Positions 7,030 to 14,324 of a stretch of 18,728 nt of DNA are shown piece after piece. Under the pieces are notes generated by a model. The model was not told the DNA's origin. It made no database searches and saw only the letters and a program-made list of their open reading frames with translations. The stretch is from positions 1 to 18,728 of the forward strand of contig CAZYIE010000053.1 of assembly GCA_964646755.1 (NCBI GenBank). The letters run 5' to 3'. This DNA is from MVRV01 sp964646755. GTDB lineage: Bacteria > Desulfobacterota > Syntrophia > Syntrophales > Smithellaceae. Positions within the stretch are counted from its first letter, which is position 1. Each line of letters begins with the position of its first letter. Made by a program: the position numbers and the translations under genes.

Positions 7030-8961
7030 TCAGATCTTTAGTCCGACAATCAATCCTTCCTCAACGGCCTCCCTGATCATTCTAGGCCGGACGCAGTCGC
7101 CGACGGTGTAAACTTCCGGGGCCTTCCCCTGAAATACTTCCACGGTCTTGGGGTCAACCCGGAGTCCCGCGGCGAGAACCACCGCATCGGCCTCGATGAA
7201 CTCGTCGGTTCCCTGGCGGTTTACCCTGACGCCCGTCCCGGTAACTTCCTCCACGATGGTTCTTTTTTCCAGGCGGATACCCAGCATCTTCAACATCCCG
7301 AGGAAAAATGGCCGGTAGCTGGACGAAACTGTCGGCGCCAGACGGTCCATCATTTCCAGGACAGTGACACTTGTGATGTTCTGGCCCTTTGTCATTAAGA
7401 ACTCCGCTGTTTCGCAGCCGACGAGGCCGCCGCCAATGATGATGATGCGGCCCTGAACTTTCTTTTTCTGTGTCAAAACGTCCTCCGCGGAAACGACATT
7501 GGCTCCGCGAATTCCCGGAATATCCGGAATAATGGGGGAAGCGCCCACTGCCACAATGAGGACATCAGGCTGCTCCTGCTCTAAGGTCCGAACATCCAGT
7601 GTGCTACCAAGGCGGAACTCTGCTCCCGCCTTCTTTGCGCGGACAGCCAGACTACGGGAAAGGTTTGCGATATCCTCTTTGTGCGGCGGCAGGCAGCCGA
7701 TTCGGAGCCAACCTCCCGGTTCGTTTTCCTTCTCGAAGAGCGTAACCCTATGCCCCCGCTCCGCAGCAATCAGAGCCGCCTCCATACCCGCCGGCCCGGC
7801 GCCGGCGATGAAAACCTTTTTTGACTTCGCGGCCGGGGACACAATATATTTGAACTCCCTGCCGGCAAAGGGGTTGACGGTGCATGTGGTGGAAGCGCCG
7901 CAGTGAGGGTCCCTGTAGACGACCATGATGTCGGAGAGACAGTTCCCACAGGCTTGGCAGGTCACGATCTCCTCAATGCGTCCCTCCTTCGCCTTGTTCG
8001 GAAGATACGGATCGGCAATCAGGGCCCGGCCCATGCCAATGAAATCCGCCTGACCGTTCGCGAGAATCCGTTCTGCTGTAACGGGGTCGTTGATCCGGTT
8101 CGCAGCGATAACGGGAATGCTCACGACACTCCGGATTTTTTCAGACAGGATCGCGAAAGCTCCCTTCGGCACAAAGGGAGCCACCGTGGGAATACTGGAC
8201 TCATGCCACCCTGTATAGGTATTAATGAAGTTTACGCCCGCTTGCTCCAGAGCGCGGGCAATAATCTTCGCATCATCAATGGTGTACCCCCCCGGCATCT
8301 GCTCTTCCGCGTTCAGGCGGACGCCCACAGGGAAGTCCTCACCGGCTTCCTTCCGGATGCTCGCGATTATCTCGAGGATGATCCTCATCCTGTTCTCCAG
8401 ACTTCCTCCGTACTCGTCTTCGCGCAGGTTACCGATAGGGGATAGGAAACGGTTCAGAATATACCCTGCACCCACAATGAACTCCAATGCATCGAAGCCC
8501 CCCTCGCGGGCGCGGCGCGCTGCTTTTCCGTAAGCTTCAACAAGCCCGCGGATCTCTTCTGTCGTTAGGGCACGGGGGGTTCCCCGCATAAATTTATTGG
8601 GAGGGGGTGAAGGCCCCACCAGTTCTGGGGGATTGTCACCAAAAACCATGGAATAAGCGGTGATAAGCTGGCAGGCAGCCTTGGCCCCGTGGGACTGGAT
8701 CGCCGCCGTGAGCTTGCGTATTCCCGGCAGGTATCGGTCATCGAACACGCCCGGCGCCATATGCGACCCTGCGTACAGAGGAGTAAAGGGAATAATAATG
8801 AGACCGGCTCCACCTTTTGCCCGTTCGGCAAAATAGGTAATAAAGCGTTCGCCGACGGTGCCGTCGGCCTCCGAATAGCCCATAGTCATGGGCAACATGA
8901 CGATACGGTTCCGTACCTCCATATTTCCGATGCGTCCGGGGGTAAACAGGTGCTGAAACAT
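7030..8961 (-). CDS. NADH:flavin oxidoreductase / 2,4-dienoyl-CoA reductase-like Fe-S flavoenzyme
   Basis: This 643-aa protein has the three-part layout of E. coli FadH. An old-yellow-enzyme TIM barrel (1 to about 330, FMN) has GAGYILNRFLSP (Y167) and TGWHESSIPT (H253), matching the FadH Tyr166/His252 catalytic pair. A [4Fe-4S] segment has C335, C338, C341 and C360 (CTVNP). Two dinucleotide-binding folds follow (FIAGAGPAG at about 385-392 for FAD and IIIIGGGLVG at about 506-515 for NAD(P)H). It probably reduces an enoyl or dienoyl substrate with NAD(P)H, useful in anaerobic fatty or aromatic acid metabolism. Unlike FadH, the first three cysteines are spaced C-x2-C-x2-C. The start has AAAGGAG seven bases upstream. 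It heads the run toward 4271. The physiological substrate is unknown. Confidence 0.9.
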   Translation of the reverse strand: MFQHLFTPGRIGNMEVRNRIVMLPMTMGYSEADGTVGERFITYFAERAKGGAGLIIIPFTPLYAGSHMAPGVFDDRYLPGIRKLTAAIQSHGAKAACQLITAYSMVFGDNPPELVGPSPPPNKFMRGTPRALTTEEIRGLVEAYGKAARRAREGGFDALEFIVGAGYILNRFLSPIGNLREDEYGGSLENRMRIILEIIASIRKEAGEDFPVGVRLNAEEQMPGGYTIDDAKIIARALEQAGVNFINTYTGWHESSIPTVAPFVPKGAFAILSEKIRSVVSIPVIAANRINDPVTAERILANGQADFIGMGRALIADPYLPNKAKEGRIEEIVTCQACGNCLSDIMVVYRDPHCGASTTCTVNPFAGREFKYIVSPAAKSKKVFIAGAGPAGMEAALIAAERGHRVTLFEKENEPGGWLRIGCLPPHKEDIANLSRSLAVRAKKAGAEFRLGSTLDVRTLEQEQPDVLIVAVGASPIIPDIPGIRGANVVSAEDVLTQKKKVQGRIIIIGGGLVGCETAEFLMTKGQNITSVTVLEMMDRLAPTVSSSYRPFFLGMLKMLGIRLEKRTIVEEVTGTGVRVNRQGTDEFIEADAVVLAAGLRVDPKTVEVFQGKAPEVYTVGDCVRPRMIREAVEEGLIVGLKI

Positions 8962-9040
8962 TTCTTTCTCCTTTCCGGGGAGCCCAATGCTGCGTGATGA
9001 ACATCCGTCCCGAGTGGCATTTAATAACGCCGTGTCTTTT

Positions 9041-9056
9041 GCCGGACAGCTCCGGC
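9041..9056. other. short hairpin between exported Cys-rich gene and flavoenzyme gene
   Basis: A perfect GCCGGA/TCCGGC stem (9041-9046 with 9051-9056) with a four-base loop lies 26 bases after the stop of the gene at 9082-9477. No T-run follows on the minus strand. It may be a weak terminator or 3' stabiliser separating that operon from the flavoenzyme gene. Confidence 0.35.
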
Positions 9057-9081
9057 ATCGGTGTCGCGCGGATTTAGATCG

Positions 9082-9477
9082 TTATCTGCAAAGTTTTACG
9101 CCCTTGCATATATGTTTTGCCGCTCCACCCGGGTCTTGTATTAATTTTTGGGGCGTTCCATAATATTCTTCGCAAACTTTTGTTGCAACAGCGCCACCGG
9201 CAAAACATAACACACCTGCTTCTGGTCCAGTTCCACCCGATTCGACATCGCAGATAGTGCTAAAAAGAGTGCCGAATGAGTTGCATTTCATGTCATTGGA
9301 GATCGGTATTGCCTTAAGCGTTGCTTTGCAAAGCTTCTTGCAGGGCTCACAAAGAGGATCAAGAAGACCTTCTGGTGTGAATTTCTCTTCCTCCTCACTC
9401 CATGAATCCTGAGGTAAAACGCTCAAAAAGCATAAAACAAACGCAACAAGCACAACAACCTTTAAATATCTTCTCAT
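9082..9477 (-). CDS. small exported cysteine-rich protein (131 aa)
   Basis: A signal peptide occupies about residues 1-27 (MRRYLKVVVLVAFVLCFLSVLP, cut near DSWS-E). The mature part has nine cysteines: 43, 46, 50, 65, 76, 91, 102, 124 and 130. The first three form C-x2-C-x3-C in LCEPCKKLCKATLKA. A Gly-rich stretch (GGTGPEAGVLCFAGGAV) lies in the middle. I recognise no family; the layout suggests a disulfide-stabilised periplasmic or extracellular protein. An AAGGAG box sits 9 bases before the ATG. It follows the pentapeptide gene by 51 bases, and both have the same AAAGGAGACTG leader, so they form a two-gene operon under the promoter module at 10047-10162. Confidence 0.75.
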   Translation of the reverse strand: MRRYLKVVVLVAFVLCFLSVLPQDSWSEEEEKFTPEGLLDPLCEPCKKLCKATLKAIPISNDMKCNSFGTLFSTICDVESGGTGPEAGVLCFAGGAVATKVCEEYYGTPQKLIQDPGGAAKHICKGVKLCR

Positions 9478-9528
9478 TTTCCAGTCTCCTTTTCTCTCTT
9501 TATAATATCACGCATTAAAATAAATTGA

Positions 9529-9939
9529 TTATTTGATGCAATGACCAATGGAACCTTCTTTACACTTGGACCCCTCAATCCACCTCGCCCCACTCAGGTC
9601 TGCCCCATCCAGTCTTGCCCCATTAAGGTTGGCAACTGCCAAGTTTGCCCCTCTTAAGTTTGCTCCAGCCAGATAAGCATTGCTCAGGTTGGCCATATGC
9701 AGGTTTGCCCCGCCCAGGGATGCCCCGTAAAGGTTCGCCCCACTCAGGTTTGTCGAGTCCAGGTGCGCCGAGTCCAGGTTTGCCTGACCTAGACTTGCAT
9801 CGCTTAGATCACAGCCCGGACATCTATTTGTGGATTTTAATGTTTGCAAATCAGCTGGATTAAATGCCACAGAGCCACCAGGAGTCAATAACATTAATGA
9901 AAACATAACCATGAAAACCATTACAAACCTTCTTTTCAT
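9529..9939 (-). CDS. exported pentapeptide-repeat protein (136 aa)
   Basis: A signal peptide (1 to about 25, MKRRFVMVFMVMFSLMLLTP, cut near SVA-F) precedes about 15 A(N/D)LxG-type pentapeptide repeats at residues 44-119 (ANLDS, ANLYG, ANLRG, ADLSG). Such repeats fold into a right-handed four-sided beta-helix. Two cysteine pairs flank it: C40/C43 (RCPGC) and C126/C134, likely disulfide caps outside the cytoplasm. Cytoplasmic relatives such as MfpA and Qnr mimic DNA to protect gyrase; an exported one must do something else, perhaps a structural or surface role. The start has AAGGAG eight bases upstream. It is the first gene after the tandem-palindrome promoter module at 10047-10162. Confidence 0.8.
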   Translation of the reverse strand: MKRRFVMVFMVMFSLMLLTPGGSVAFNPADLQTLKSTNRCPGCDLSDASLGQANLDSAHLDSTNLSGANLYGASLGGANLHMANLSNAYLAGANLRGANLAVANLNGARLDGADLSGARWIEGSKCKEGSIGHCIK

Positions 9940-10046
9940 AAGACAGTCTCCTTTTTGTATTATCTCACAACATCAAATGTTCTTCAAAACCGCAATATCA
10001 CAATCCGCCAGGGTCAATCCATCATTCATTGATGTTGTTACACAAT

Positions 10047-10162
10047 GCAATGTGCGTGCCGGGGAAAAATATGAAGTATTTCAGCATATGTCAATCTATT
10101 TCTCTTTCCCTCGCTTGACTTACCTGCCAACTTTGCGGGCAGTGGTGCCAACTTATTTGGCC
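10047..10162 (-). promoter_or_regulatory. tandem-palindrome promoter module, copy 1
   Basis: Two 17-bp imperfect palindromes of the form TGCCAA-N5-TTGGCA lie at 10146-10162 and 10125-10141, 21 bases apart. On the minus strand 30 bases separate them from TTGACA (10094-10089), then 17 bases, then TATTTT (10071-10066). The start site is predicted near 10059, giving a leader of about 120 bases before the pentapeptide gene. The palindromes would lie at about -72 and -93, typical of activator sites. The module begins about 20 bases after the MFS stop codon. Similarity to copies 2 and 3 continues past the -10 to an ATTGC at 10051-10047, then stops. Confidence 0.7.
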
Positions 10163-10180
10163 TGTTAGTTCGAATTGGTA

Positions 10181-11344
10181 TTATGACTTTTTCCGGTAAT
10201 GGCGCACGAACAGTAAACCGGAGAATCCGGCACAAAGTAGACCGCCCACAGACCAGGCGCCGATGCCGATGGCGGCGGGAACGAGATAGAGAGTGGCGGC
10301 GCCGCAGGCCGGACCGATAAACAGACCCACCCCGATCATCGCCTCATGCAAGCCGGCGTTGGAACTTTGATTCTCCGTCACATTCATGGAATAGTAGAGG
10401 GATGAATAATAAATTAGCCCGATCGACAGGCCGAAACCGACTTGCGCGACCAAAAGCAAGGCTATTGATTGCGCCAGAAGAAATCCGAAAAAACTCACGA
10501 TCATCAGCAGGAAAGACAGCGTCAGCCACCGGAAATGGTAATGCCAACCAGTCCATCGCCAAAAGATCGCAAAAGCAGCCAACCGGACAAACATCCAGAG
10601 AGAACAGACAATGCCTGCCATGCCTGTGGAAAGGTCAAGCTTTTCCGCAAGGGAGGGAATCAGCGGGATGACTGTGTTGATCGCTACATAAGAAAAAGGG
10701 TTGGCGATCCAAGCCATCAGCAGGAAGCCTTTACCGTCTGCTGATGATTCCGCCGGAGTCAAAGATTCTGCTGAATATTCACCAGCAATTTCTCTTTTTC
10801 GCCATCTGGCGGCGAGAGGCAACAGAGCCAGTTCGACAACAGTCAGGCCGAGGGGTAGCCAGAACAAACTGAGCATTCCCAATTTTTCAATCAGGATGCC
10901 CGCCGTGAAGTATCCTACCGCCGCACCGCCCGCCCAGGTAACATTATAGATGCCGACCATCTTCGACAGTTGTGTTCCCGGCCGTTCACTGATCAGCGTT
11001 TCGAGCGCCGGCCAGATAAAACAAACTCCCGCTGTCCACAGACAAAACACCGTGACCTGAGCCTCAGGTGTCGGAAAAACCATACCCAGAGTAAGCGCGA
11101 TAATTACGCCGCATAAGCCCAGACCAAGTATCCTGATGCAACCATAGCGCTGGGCTAATTTGCCGCCCTGCCAGGCCGCAAAAACATAGACAAAGCCGCC
11201 GAGTGCCGCCGTCAGCAGATTTTCCACCTCCCCGAAGCCGAAAGTGCGCCGCAGATAAAAAAAGAGGAAATTGGAATAGTAAACGGCGGCGTAACAATTT
11301 AGCAATTCAATAAGATAAAATAATGCTTTTGCCGGACTGATCAT
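10181..11344 (-). CDS. MFS transporter
   Basis: This 387-aa protein has about 12 hydrophobic helices in two halves, joined by a polar central loop at about residues 185-205 (RWRKREIAGEYSAESL). The first half carries a GGKLAQRYGCIRILG motif in the loop between helices 2 and 3, a degenerate form of the MFS G-x3-D-x-x-G-R-R/K motif. It opens MISPAKALFYLIELLNCYAAVYYSNF. This places it in the inner membrane as a drug, sugar or metabolite porter; the substrate cannot be told. An AGGA box is about nine bases before the ATG. It follows the other MFS gene by 79 bases and is probably co-transcribed with it. The stop codon is immediately followed by promoter module 1. Confidence 0.85.
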   Translation of the reverse strand: MISPAKALFYLIELLNCYAAVYYSNFLFFYLRRTFGFGEVENLLTAALGGFVYVFAAWQGGKLAQRYGCIRILGLGLCGVIIALTLGMVFPTPEAQVTVFCLWTAGVCFIWPALETLISERPGTQLSKMVGIYNVTWAGGAAVGYFTAGILIEKLGMLSLFWLPLGLTVVELALLPLAARWRKREIAGEYSAESLTPAESSADGKGFLLMAWIANPFSYVAINTVIPLIPSLAEKLDLSTGMAGIVCSLWMFVRLAAFAIFWRWTGWHYHFRWLTLSFLLMIVSFFGFLLAQSIALLLVAQVGFGLSIGLIYYSSLYYSMNVTENQSSNAGLHEAMIGVGLFIGPACGAATLYLVPAAIGIGAWSVGGLLCAGFSGLLFVRHYRKKS

Positions 11345-11423
11345 GATCTATTTTCCTAAATTATGAATTTGATGAATTAGGATAGCGGGTTTTGCTCACA
11401 AATTACAGTGACACATCATATGT

Positions 11424-12695
11424 TTAATTTTCGTCGTCGGCAATGCCCGGCAAGAAAAAACCGAGTATTACCATCACAACATTGGCAAATCCCAGCCACG
11501 TCAAAGCCTGCGCAGCGTTGTTTCCCAGACTCTTATATAATTCGCCGATAATGCTCGGCACAGTGCCGCCAACACACCACGCCCAGCCCATCAGAATTGC
11601 CGATACAATACTCACATTTTCCCGCGGAGCAATCCGTTGGCCGAACGCAACACCCAGCGGGTTCACGGTTCCTAAAAACGCCCCACCGATAATGCACAAC
11701 ATGATAAACAAGGGCACCGGCAGTGTCAAGCGGACGATTGCCTGATAACTCAAAGCCGCAAGAATTACCATCGCAACCAGTGTCCTGCGTCGGCCGATGC
11801 GGTCTGCCAGATGGCCAATCGGCACCATGAATACAGTTGCCCCGAAAACAATCAGACCGAAGGCCCCGCCCTGTCCAAGCCATGCCGGATAACCCTTCTC
11901 GTGGGCAAATTCCGGCAAGAGGAAGAACAGACCGCTCAGGACTCCGCTCGAGATTGCCAGAATGAGGAACAGACAAAGAATCGGCCCCGCCACCGGGCGA
12001 AGAGAGCGAAAAGAGGCGATGACGGAAATTCTCCCGGCACTGGATACTTCGGCAGGACGGCAGCGCATCCAGACAAACATCCAGAGAATTGCCACTGGCA
12101 GAAGAAGGATTTCCGTGTGATGGCCGAAGTTGTTGTAAGCAGTGCGGAACCCGATCTGGCTTAGACCAAAGCCGATGCTGCCGACGGCAATGAACACAGC
12201 CAGAAACATCGAACCACGCCGGACGGAAAAGCTGCCCGCGAGCCCCGCTCCCGCAGGATGAAACATATCCTGCCCGAGACGGCCGGCGGCAAGAATGATA
12301 AACACAACCAGATAAAAACCACTGAGTCCGAACAGTGTAGGCAACAAGCGGTCCAGTGTCTCCCGATAATCAGCAAGGGGACCGAGCAGCAAAGCGAACG
12401 AAGTCAATAAAACTCCCAGCAGAATAACCCGCCGCGGCCCGAACCGGTCGGCGATGGAACCAAACAGCGGCTGCAGGGCAGTTCCGCTCATGGCGATAAC
12501 CGTGGCTATCCATCCGGCCTTCACGACATCCAAGCCGGCCAGGGTTTTGTAAACCGGCCACACACTCATGCCCATGAAATCAACCATGACATGCGCAACG
12601 GCTATAGCGACAAACGTACCTATTGCGGCTGATCCACCGTTGGAAATCCTTTCTGTAGGGGCAGCAGAATTTCTATCTTGCCTGATATTGTCCAT
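11424..12695 (-). CDS. MFS transporter, fosmidomycin-resistance (Fsr)-like
   Basis: This 423-aa protein has 12 helices, with classical MFS motifs in both halves: GSIADRFGPRRVIL (about 79-92) and GHLADRIGRRRTLV (about 300-313). Features shared with the Fsr group are AVAHVMVDF in helix 1 and the DMFHPAGAGLAG block in helix 5. Fsr exports fosmidomycin and other compounds, but many relatives have unknown cargo, so only an efflux-type role is supported. A polar 25-residue N-terminus (MDNIRQDRNSAAPTERISNG) precedes helix 1. A GGGAG box lies eight bases before the ATG. It is first of the two MFS genes. Confidence 0.85.
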   Translation of the reverse strand: MDNIRQDRNSAAPTERISNGGSAAIGTFVAIAVAHVMVDFMGMSVWPVYKTLAGLDVVKAGWIATVIAMSGTALQPLFGSIADRFGPRRVILLGVLLTSFALLLGPLADYRETLDRLLPTLFGLSGFYLVVFIILAAGRLGQDMFHPAGAGLAGSFSVRRGSMFLAVFIAVGSIGFGLSQIGFRTAYNNFGHHTEILLLPVAILWMFVWMRCRPAEVSSAGRISVIASFRSLRPVAGPILCLFLILAISSGVLSGLFFLLPEFAHEKGYPAWLGQGGAFGLIVFGATVFMVPIGHLADRIGRRRTLVAMVILAALSYQAIVRLTLPVPLFIMLCIIGGAFLGTVNPLGVAFGQRIAPRENVSIVSAILMGWAWCVGGTVPSIIGELYKSLGNNAAQALTWLGFANVVMVILGFFLPGIADDEN

Positions 12696-12805
12696 GTACT
12701 AACTCCCACTATACGAAAATAATCCTTCCTGTCATATTGGACTTGGATACTGTGTCACAATTAATTATCATGTCATTTCGGAGCCCTGCATGCCTAGCAT
12801 TCGAG

Positions 12806-12965
12806 ACTGTGTCGTAATAATGAAATTACCACAATGGTCGTCATGCCGGTGCAGACCGGCATCCAGATGTCGTCCCCGCAAAGGCTGAGAACCATTCATT
12901 ATTTTACTTGATTCCGGGTCGCGCTTCGCTTGCCCGGAATGACAAAAAAGTAATTACGACACGGT
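12806..12965. repeat. REP/MITE-like intergenic element
   Basis: The ends are inverted copies: ACTGTGTCGTAAT (12806-12818) and, reversed, ACCGTGTCGTAAT (12965-12953), 12 of 13 matching. Inside lie a perfect hairpin TGCCGGT-GCAG-ACCGGCA (12844-12861) within GTCATGCCGG...CATCCAG, and a stem ATTCCGGG/CCCGGAAT (12911-12918 with 12933-12940) around GCGCTTCGC. This is the look of a non-coding dispersed element. It encodes no protein. Confidence 0.6.
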
Positions 12966-12990
12966 CACCCGATCAGGAATCCAGTTTGAT

Positions 12991-13021
12991 AAAAAACCCG
13001 CCTGGTAATCCATGGCGGGTT
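12991..13021 (-). terminator. intrinsic terminator of the small exported-protein operon
   Basis: On the minus strand an AACCCGCC/GGCGGGTT stem (8 bp, 13021-13014 with 13002-12995) with an 11-base loop runs straight into TTTTTT (12996-12991). It lies 32 bases after the stop of the zinc-ribbon gene and ends the operon that starts at promoter module 2. Confidence 0.85.
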
Positions 13022-13052
13022 AATATTTGCGTGGGGACTGTGCCAATTTTTG

Positions 13053-13244
13053 CTAAGCCTTATGGGCCTTTTTTCCGTAAACCCTCTCATACGCAGCACA
13101 ATATGGGCAGACTCCATTCTCGATATTCTTGACAAACCAATAAGCGATCCCGCGCTGTTTCTTTCTGGCGTGAGTGCATACCGGGCACTCGACGCAACGC
13201 TTAGCCATTTGTTTATCTTTTTCTGTTACGGCTGTTGCAGTCAT
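13053..13244 (-). CDS. small zinc-ribbon-like protein (63 aa)
   Basis: The protein has two CxxC pairs, CVECPVC (C17, C20, C23) and CPYC (about C46, C49), separated by HARKKQRGIAYWFVKNIENG, and a basic tail YGKKAHKA. This spacing suits a zinc ribbon. There is no signal peptide, so it is the cytoplasmic member of an operon otherwise made of exported and membrane proteins. An alternative start at Met13 (MAKRC) is possible, but GGAGGG lies nine bases before the ATG at 13244. It is the last gene before the terminator at 12991-13021. The function is unknown; metal-dependent folding or nucleic-acid binding is possible. Confidence 0.7.
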   Translation of the reverse strand: MTATAVTEKDKQMAKRCVECPVCTHARKKQRGIAYWFVKNIENGVCPYCAAYERVYGKKAHKA

Positions 13245-13295
13245 TTACCAATCCCTCCGCTTAATAAAACAATTCCCTTTATTTCACACTCCCTT

Positions 13296-13577
13296 CTATC
13301 CCTGCCTCTTCTTCATTACCATTCTTATGGCGATATAGGGGAAGAGAAAAAGAAGAAAGTTACTGATCTTCATGTAGGCCATGCCATAGTAATTCAGCAA
13401 ATCGTATTCATGTCGCGATATCTGAAACAACCTGGAATGCATTCCATAGGCCGCATACCCGCCAAGAAGGAAAAAGAGAAACCAGAGCGAGACAAAGACA
13501 ACGCCTATGAAAAAGCAACGGATCAATACACTGGAAATGGTTTCCAGAACGTTCGTGATACTTGAAGATTCGCTCAT
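13296..13577 (-). CDS. small two-helix inner-membrane protein (93 aa), DUF6868-like
   Basis: Two hydrophobic segments (about residues 17-42, IRCFFIGVVFVSLWFLFFLLGG, and 70-85, FLLFLFPYIAIRMV) flank an amphipathic middle, MHSRLFQISRHEYDLLNYYGMAY. That middle with two helices recalls a family of small proteins I associate with DUF6868, from memory and unverified. The N-terminus is polar (MSESSSITNVLETISS) with no cleavable signal. A strong AGGAGG is six bases from the ATG. It sits 39 bases after the exported helical gene and 51 before the zinc-ribbon gene, within the operon of promoter module 2. Confidence 0.75.
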   Translation of the reverse strand: MSESSSITNVLETISSVLIRCFFIGVVFVSLWFLFFLLGGYAAYGMHSRLFQISRHEYDLLNYYGMAYMKISNFLLFLFPYIAIRMVMKKRQG

Positions 13578-13616
13578 CTTGAACCTCCTACATGGAATGT
13601 TTTTGTTTGGTTATAT

Positions 13617-13925
13617 TCATTTAAACAATTTTTCGCATACGGATTCGCATCTATCTCTATCGGTTTCTTTCTTTAATGAAGTCTTGCATGTTGTCTTACA
13701 ACTTGCTTGAAGACTCGAGGCTGCCTCATAGATCGCTTTATATGCTGCGGTGCAGGCGGTTTTTTTAGCATCACTCAATGATATTTGCGTGTCGTTTAAG
13801 CAGGCCGATTTAACGATGGTTTCTGCGTTATCGATGGCCGTTGCCGTTCCCGGCACAGCGGCTATGCCTATTGCAGCAAATATTCCTAGGACAACCATGA
13901 TCATAGATTTTTTTTCGATTTTCAT
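13617..13925 (-). CDS. small exported helical cysteine protein (102 aa)
   Basis: A signal peptide (1 to about 30, MKIEKKSMIMVVLGIFAAIG, cut at ATA-I) leaves a mature peptide of about 72 residues. It is Ala/Lys/Thr-rich, predicted helical, with six cysteines (42, 58, 76, 80, 93, 97). The last four form C-x3-C-x12-C-x3-C, the pattern of a helical hairpin held by two disulfides. CKTTCKTSLKK resembles CKKLCKATLKA in the exported protein at 9082-9477. I recognise no family. An AAGGAG box lies seven bases before the ATG, and the gene starts 24 bases after the stop of the 8-Cys gene at 13950, so co-transcription is near certain. Confidence 0.75.
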   Translation of the reverse strand: MKIEKKSMIMVVLGIFAAIGIAAVPGTATAIDNAETIVKSACLNDTQISLSDAKKTACTAAYKAIYEAASSLQASCKTTCKTSLKKETDRDRCESVCEKLFK

Positions 13926-13949
13926 ATTTTCTCCTTCAATCGTTTGTAC

Positions 13950-14324
13950 TTAGCGCCGTTGAATATCGCAAGCATTTTCGCCATTCTGGACAACCTCAAC
14001 ATTGACGTTCCAGCAGCAAGGAACGTCGAGATTCGTGCAGCCAACTTTGAATTCCAGCTTTGAAGCTCCATTGGGGGAATTTAATACGGAATAACCACCG
14101 ATATCTTTGGGGCAAATCGCTCCCGGTAACTTGCAGGATACTGTCTGTCCCGGGGCTACATGTGCAAAACAATCGGGTTGCAGCCAAAACAAGTGATGTC
14201 CTTGGACAGTGACCCATACTTCCTTATTGCAGGAGTTCTTGATATTAACCTGCCAGGCCTCGCCTGGAGAAGCGAGCGTCAGCAACAGGGCTAGGGTGGT
14301 CATGACAAGCAGCATTCTTTTCAT
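13950..14324 (-). CDS. small exported 8-cysteine beta-rich protein (124 aa)
   Basis: A signal peptide (1-23, MKRMLLVMTTLALLLTLASP, cut at GEA-W) precedes a mature domain of about 101 residues with eight cysteines (32, 52, 64, 71, 96, 103, 104, 119), an even number that could form four disulfides. Alternating hydrophobics (WQVNIKNSCNKEVWVTVQG, KLEFKVGC, WNVNVEVVQNG) point to a beta-sandwich, in outline like small secreted thaumatin-type folds; that is only a resemblance. AGGAG lies eight bases before the ATG. It is the first gene of the operon from promoter module 2. Its leader is nearly the same as that of the gene at 15858-16232, but the proteins share little beyond the MKR start and general layout. 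Confidence 0.8.
   Translation of the reverse strand: MKRMLLVMTTLALLLTLASPGEAWQVNIKNSCNKEVWVTVQGHHLFWLQPDCFAHVAPGQTVSCKLPGAICPKDIGGYSVLNSPNGASKLEFKVGCTNLDVPCCWNVNVEVVQNGENACDIQRR

Larger units (their letters stand above)
12696..13052. other. gene-free interval holding a repeat element and a terminator
   Basis: No gene is visible. From left to right it holds the presumed upstream region of the Fsr-like gene (12696-12805), the REP/MITE-like element (12806-12965), the terminator of the small-gene operon (12991-13021) and a 31-base tail before the stop at 13053. The sequence at about 12752 (ACTGTGTCACAAT) partly repeats the element's end at 12806, so a second degraded copy may abut it. Confidence 0.6.

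Noticed and set aside
9600..9800. DNA-level short tandem repeat or CRISPR-like array
   Set aside because: The roughly 15-base periodicity is the codon pattern of the pentapeptide-repeat protein, not a spacer array.
13030..13049. A fourth operator: TGCCAATTTTTGCTA near 13038
   Set aside because: Only one half-site fits, the N5 spacing and second palindrome are missing, and no gene start follows.
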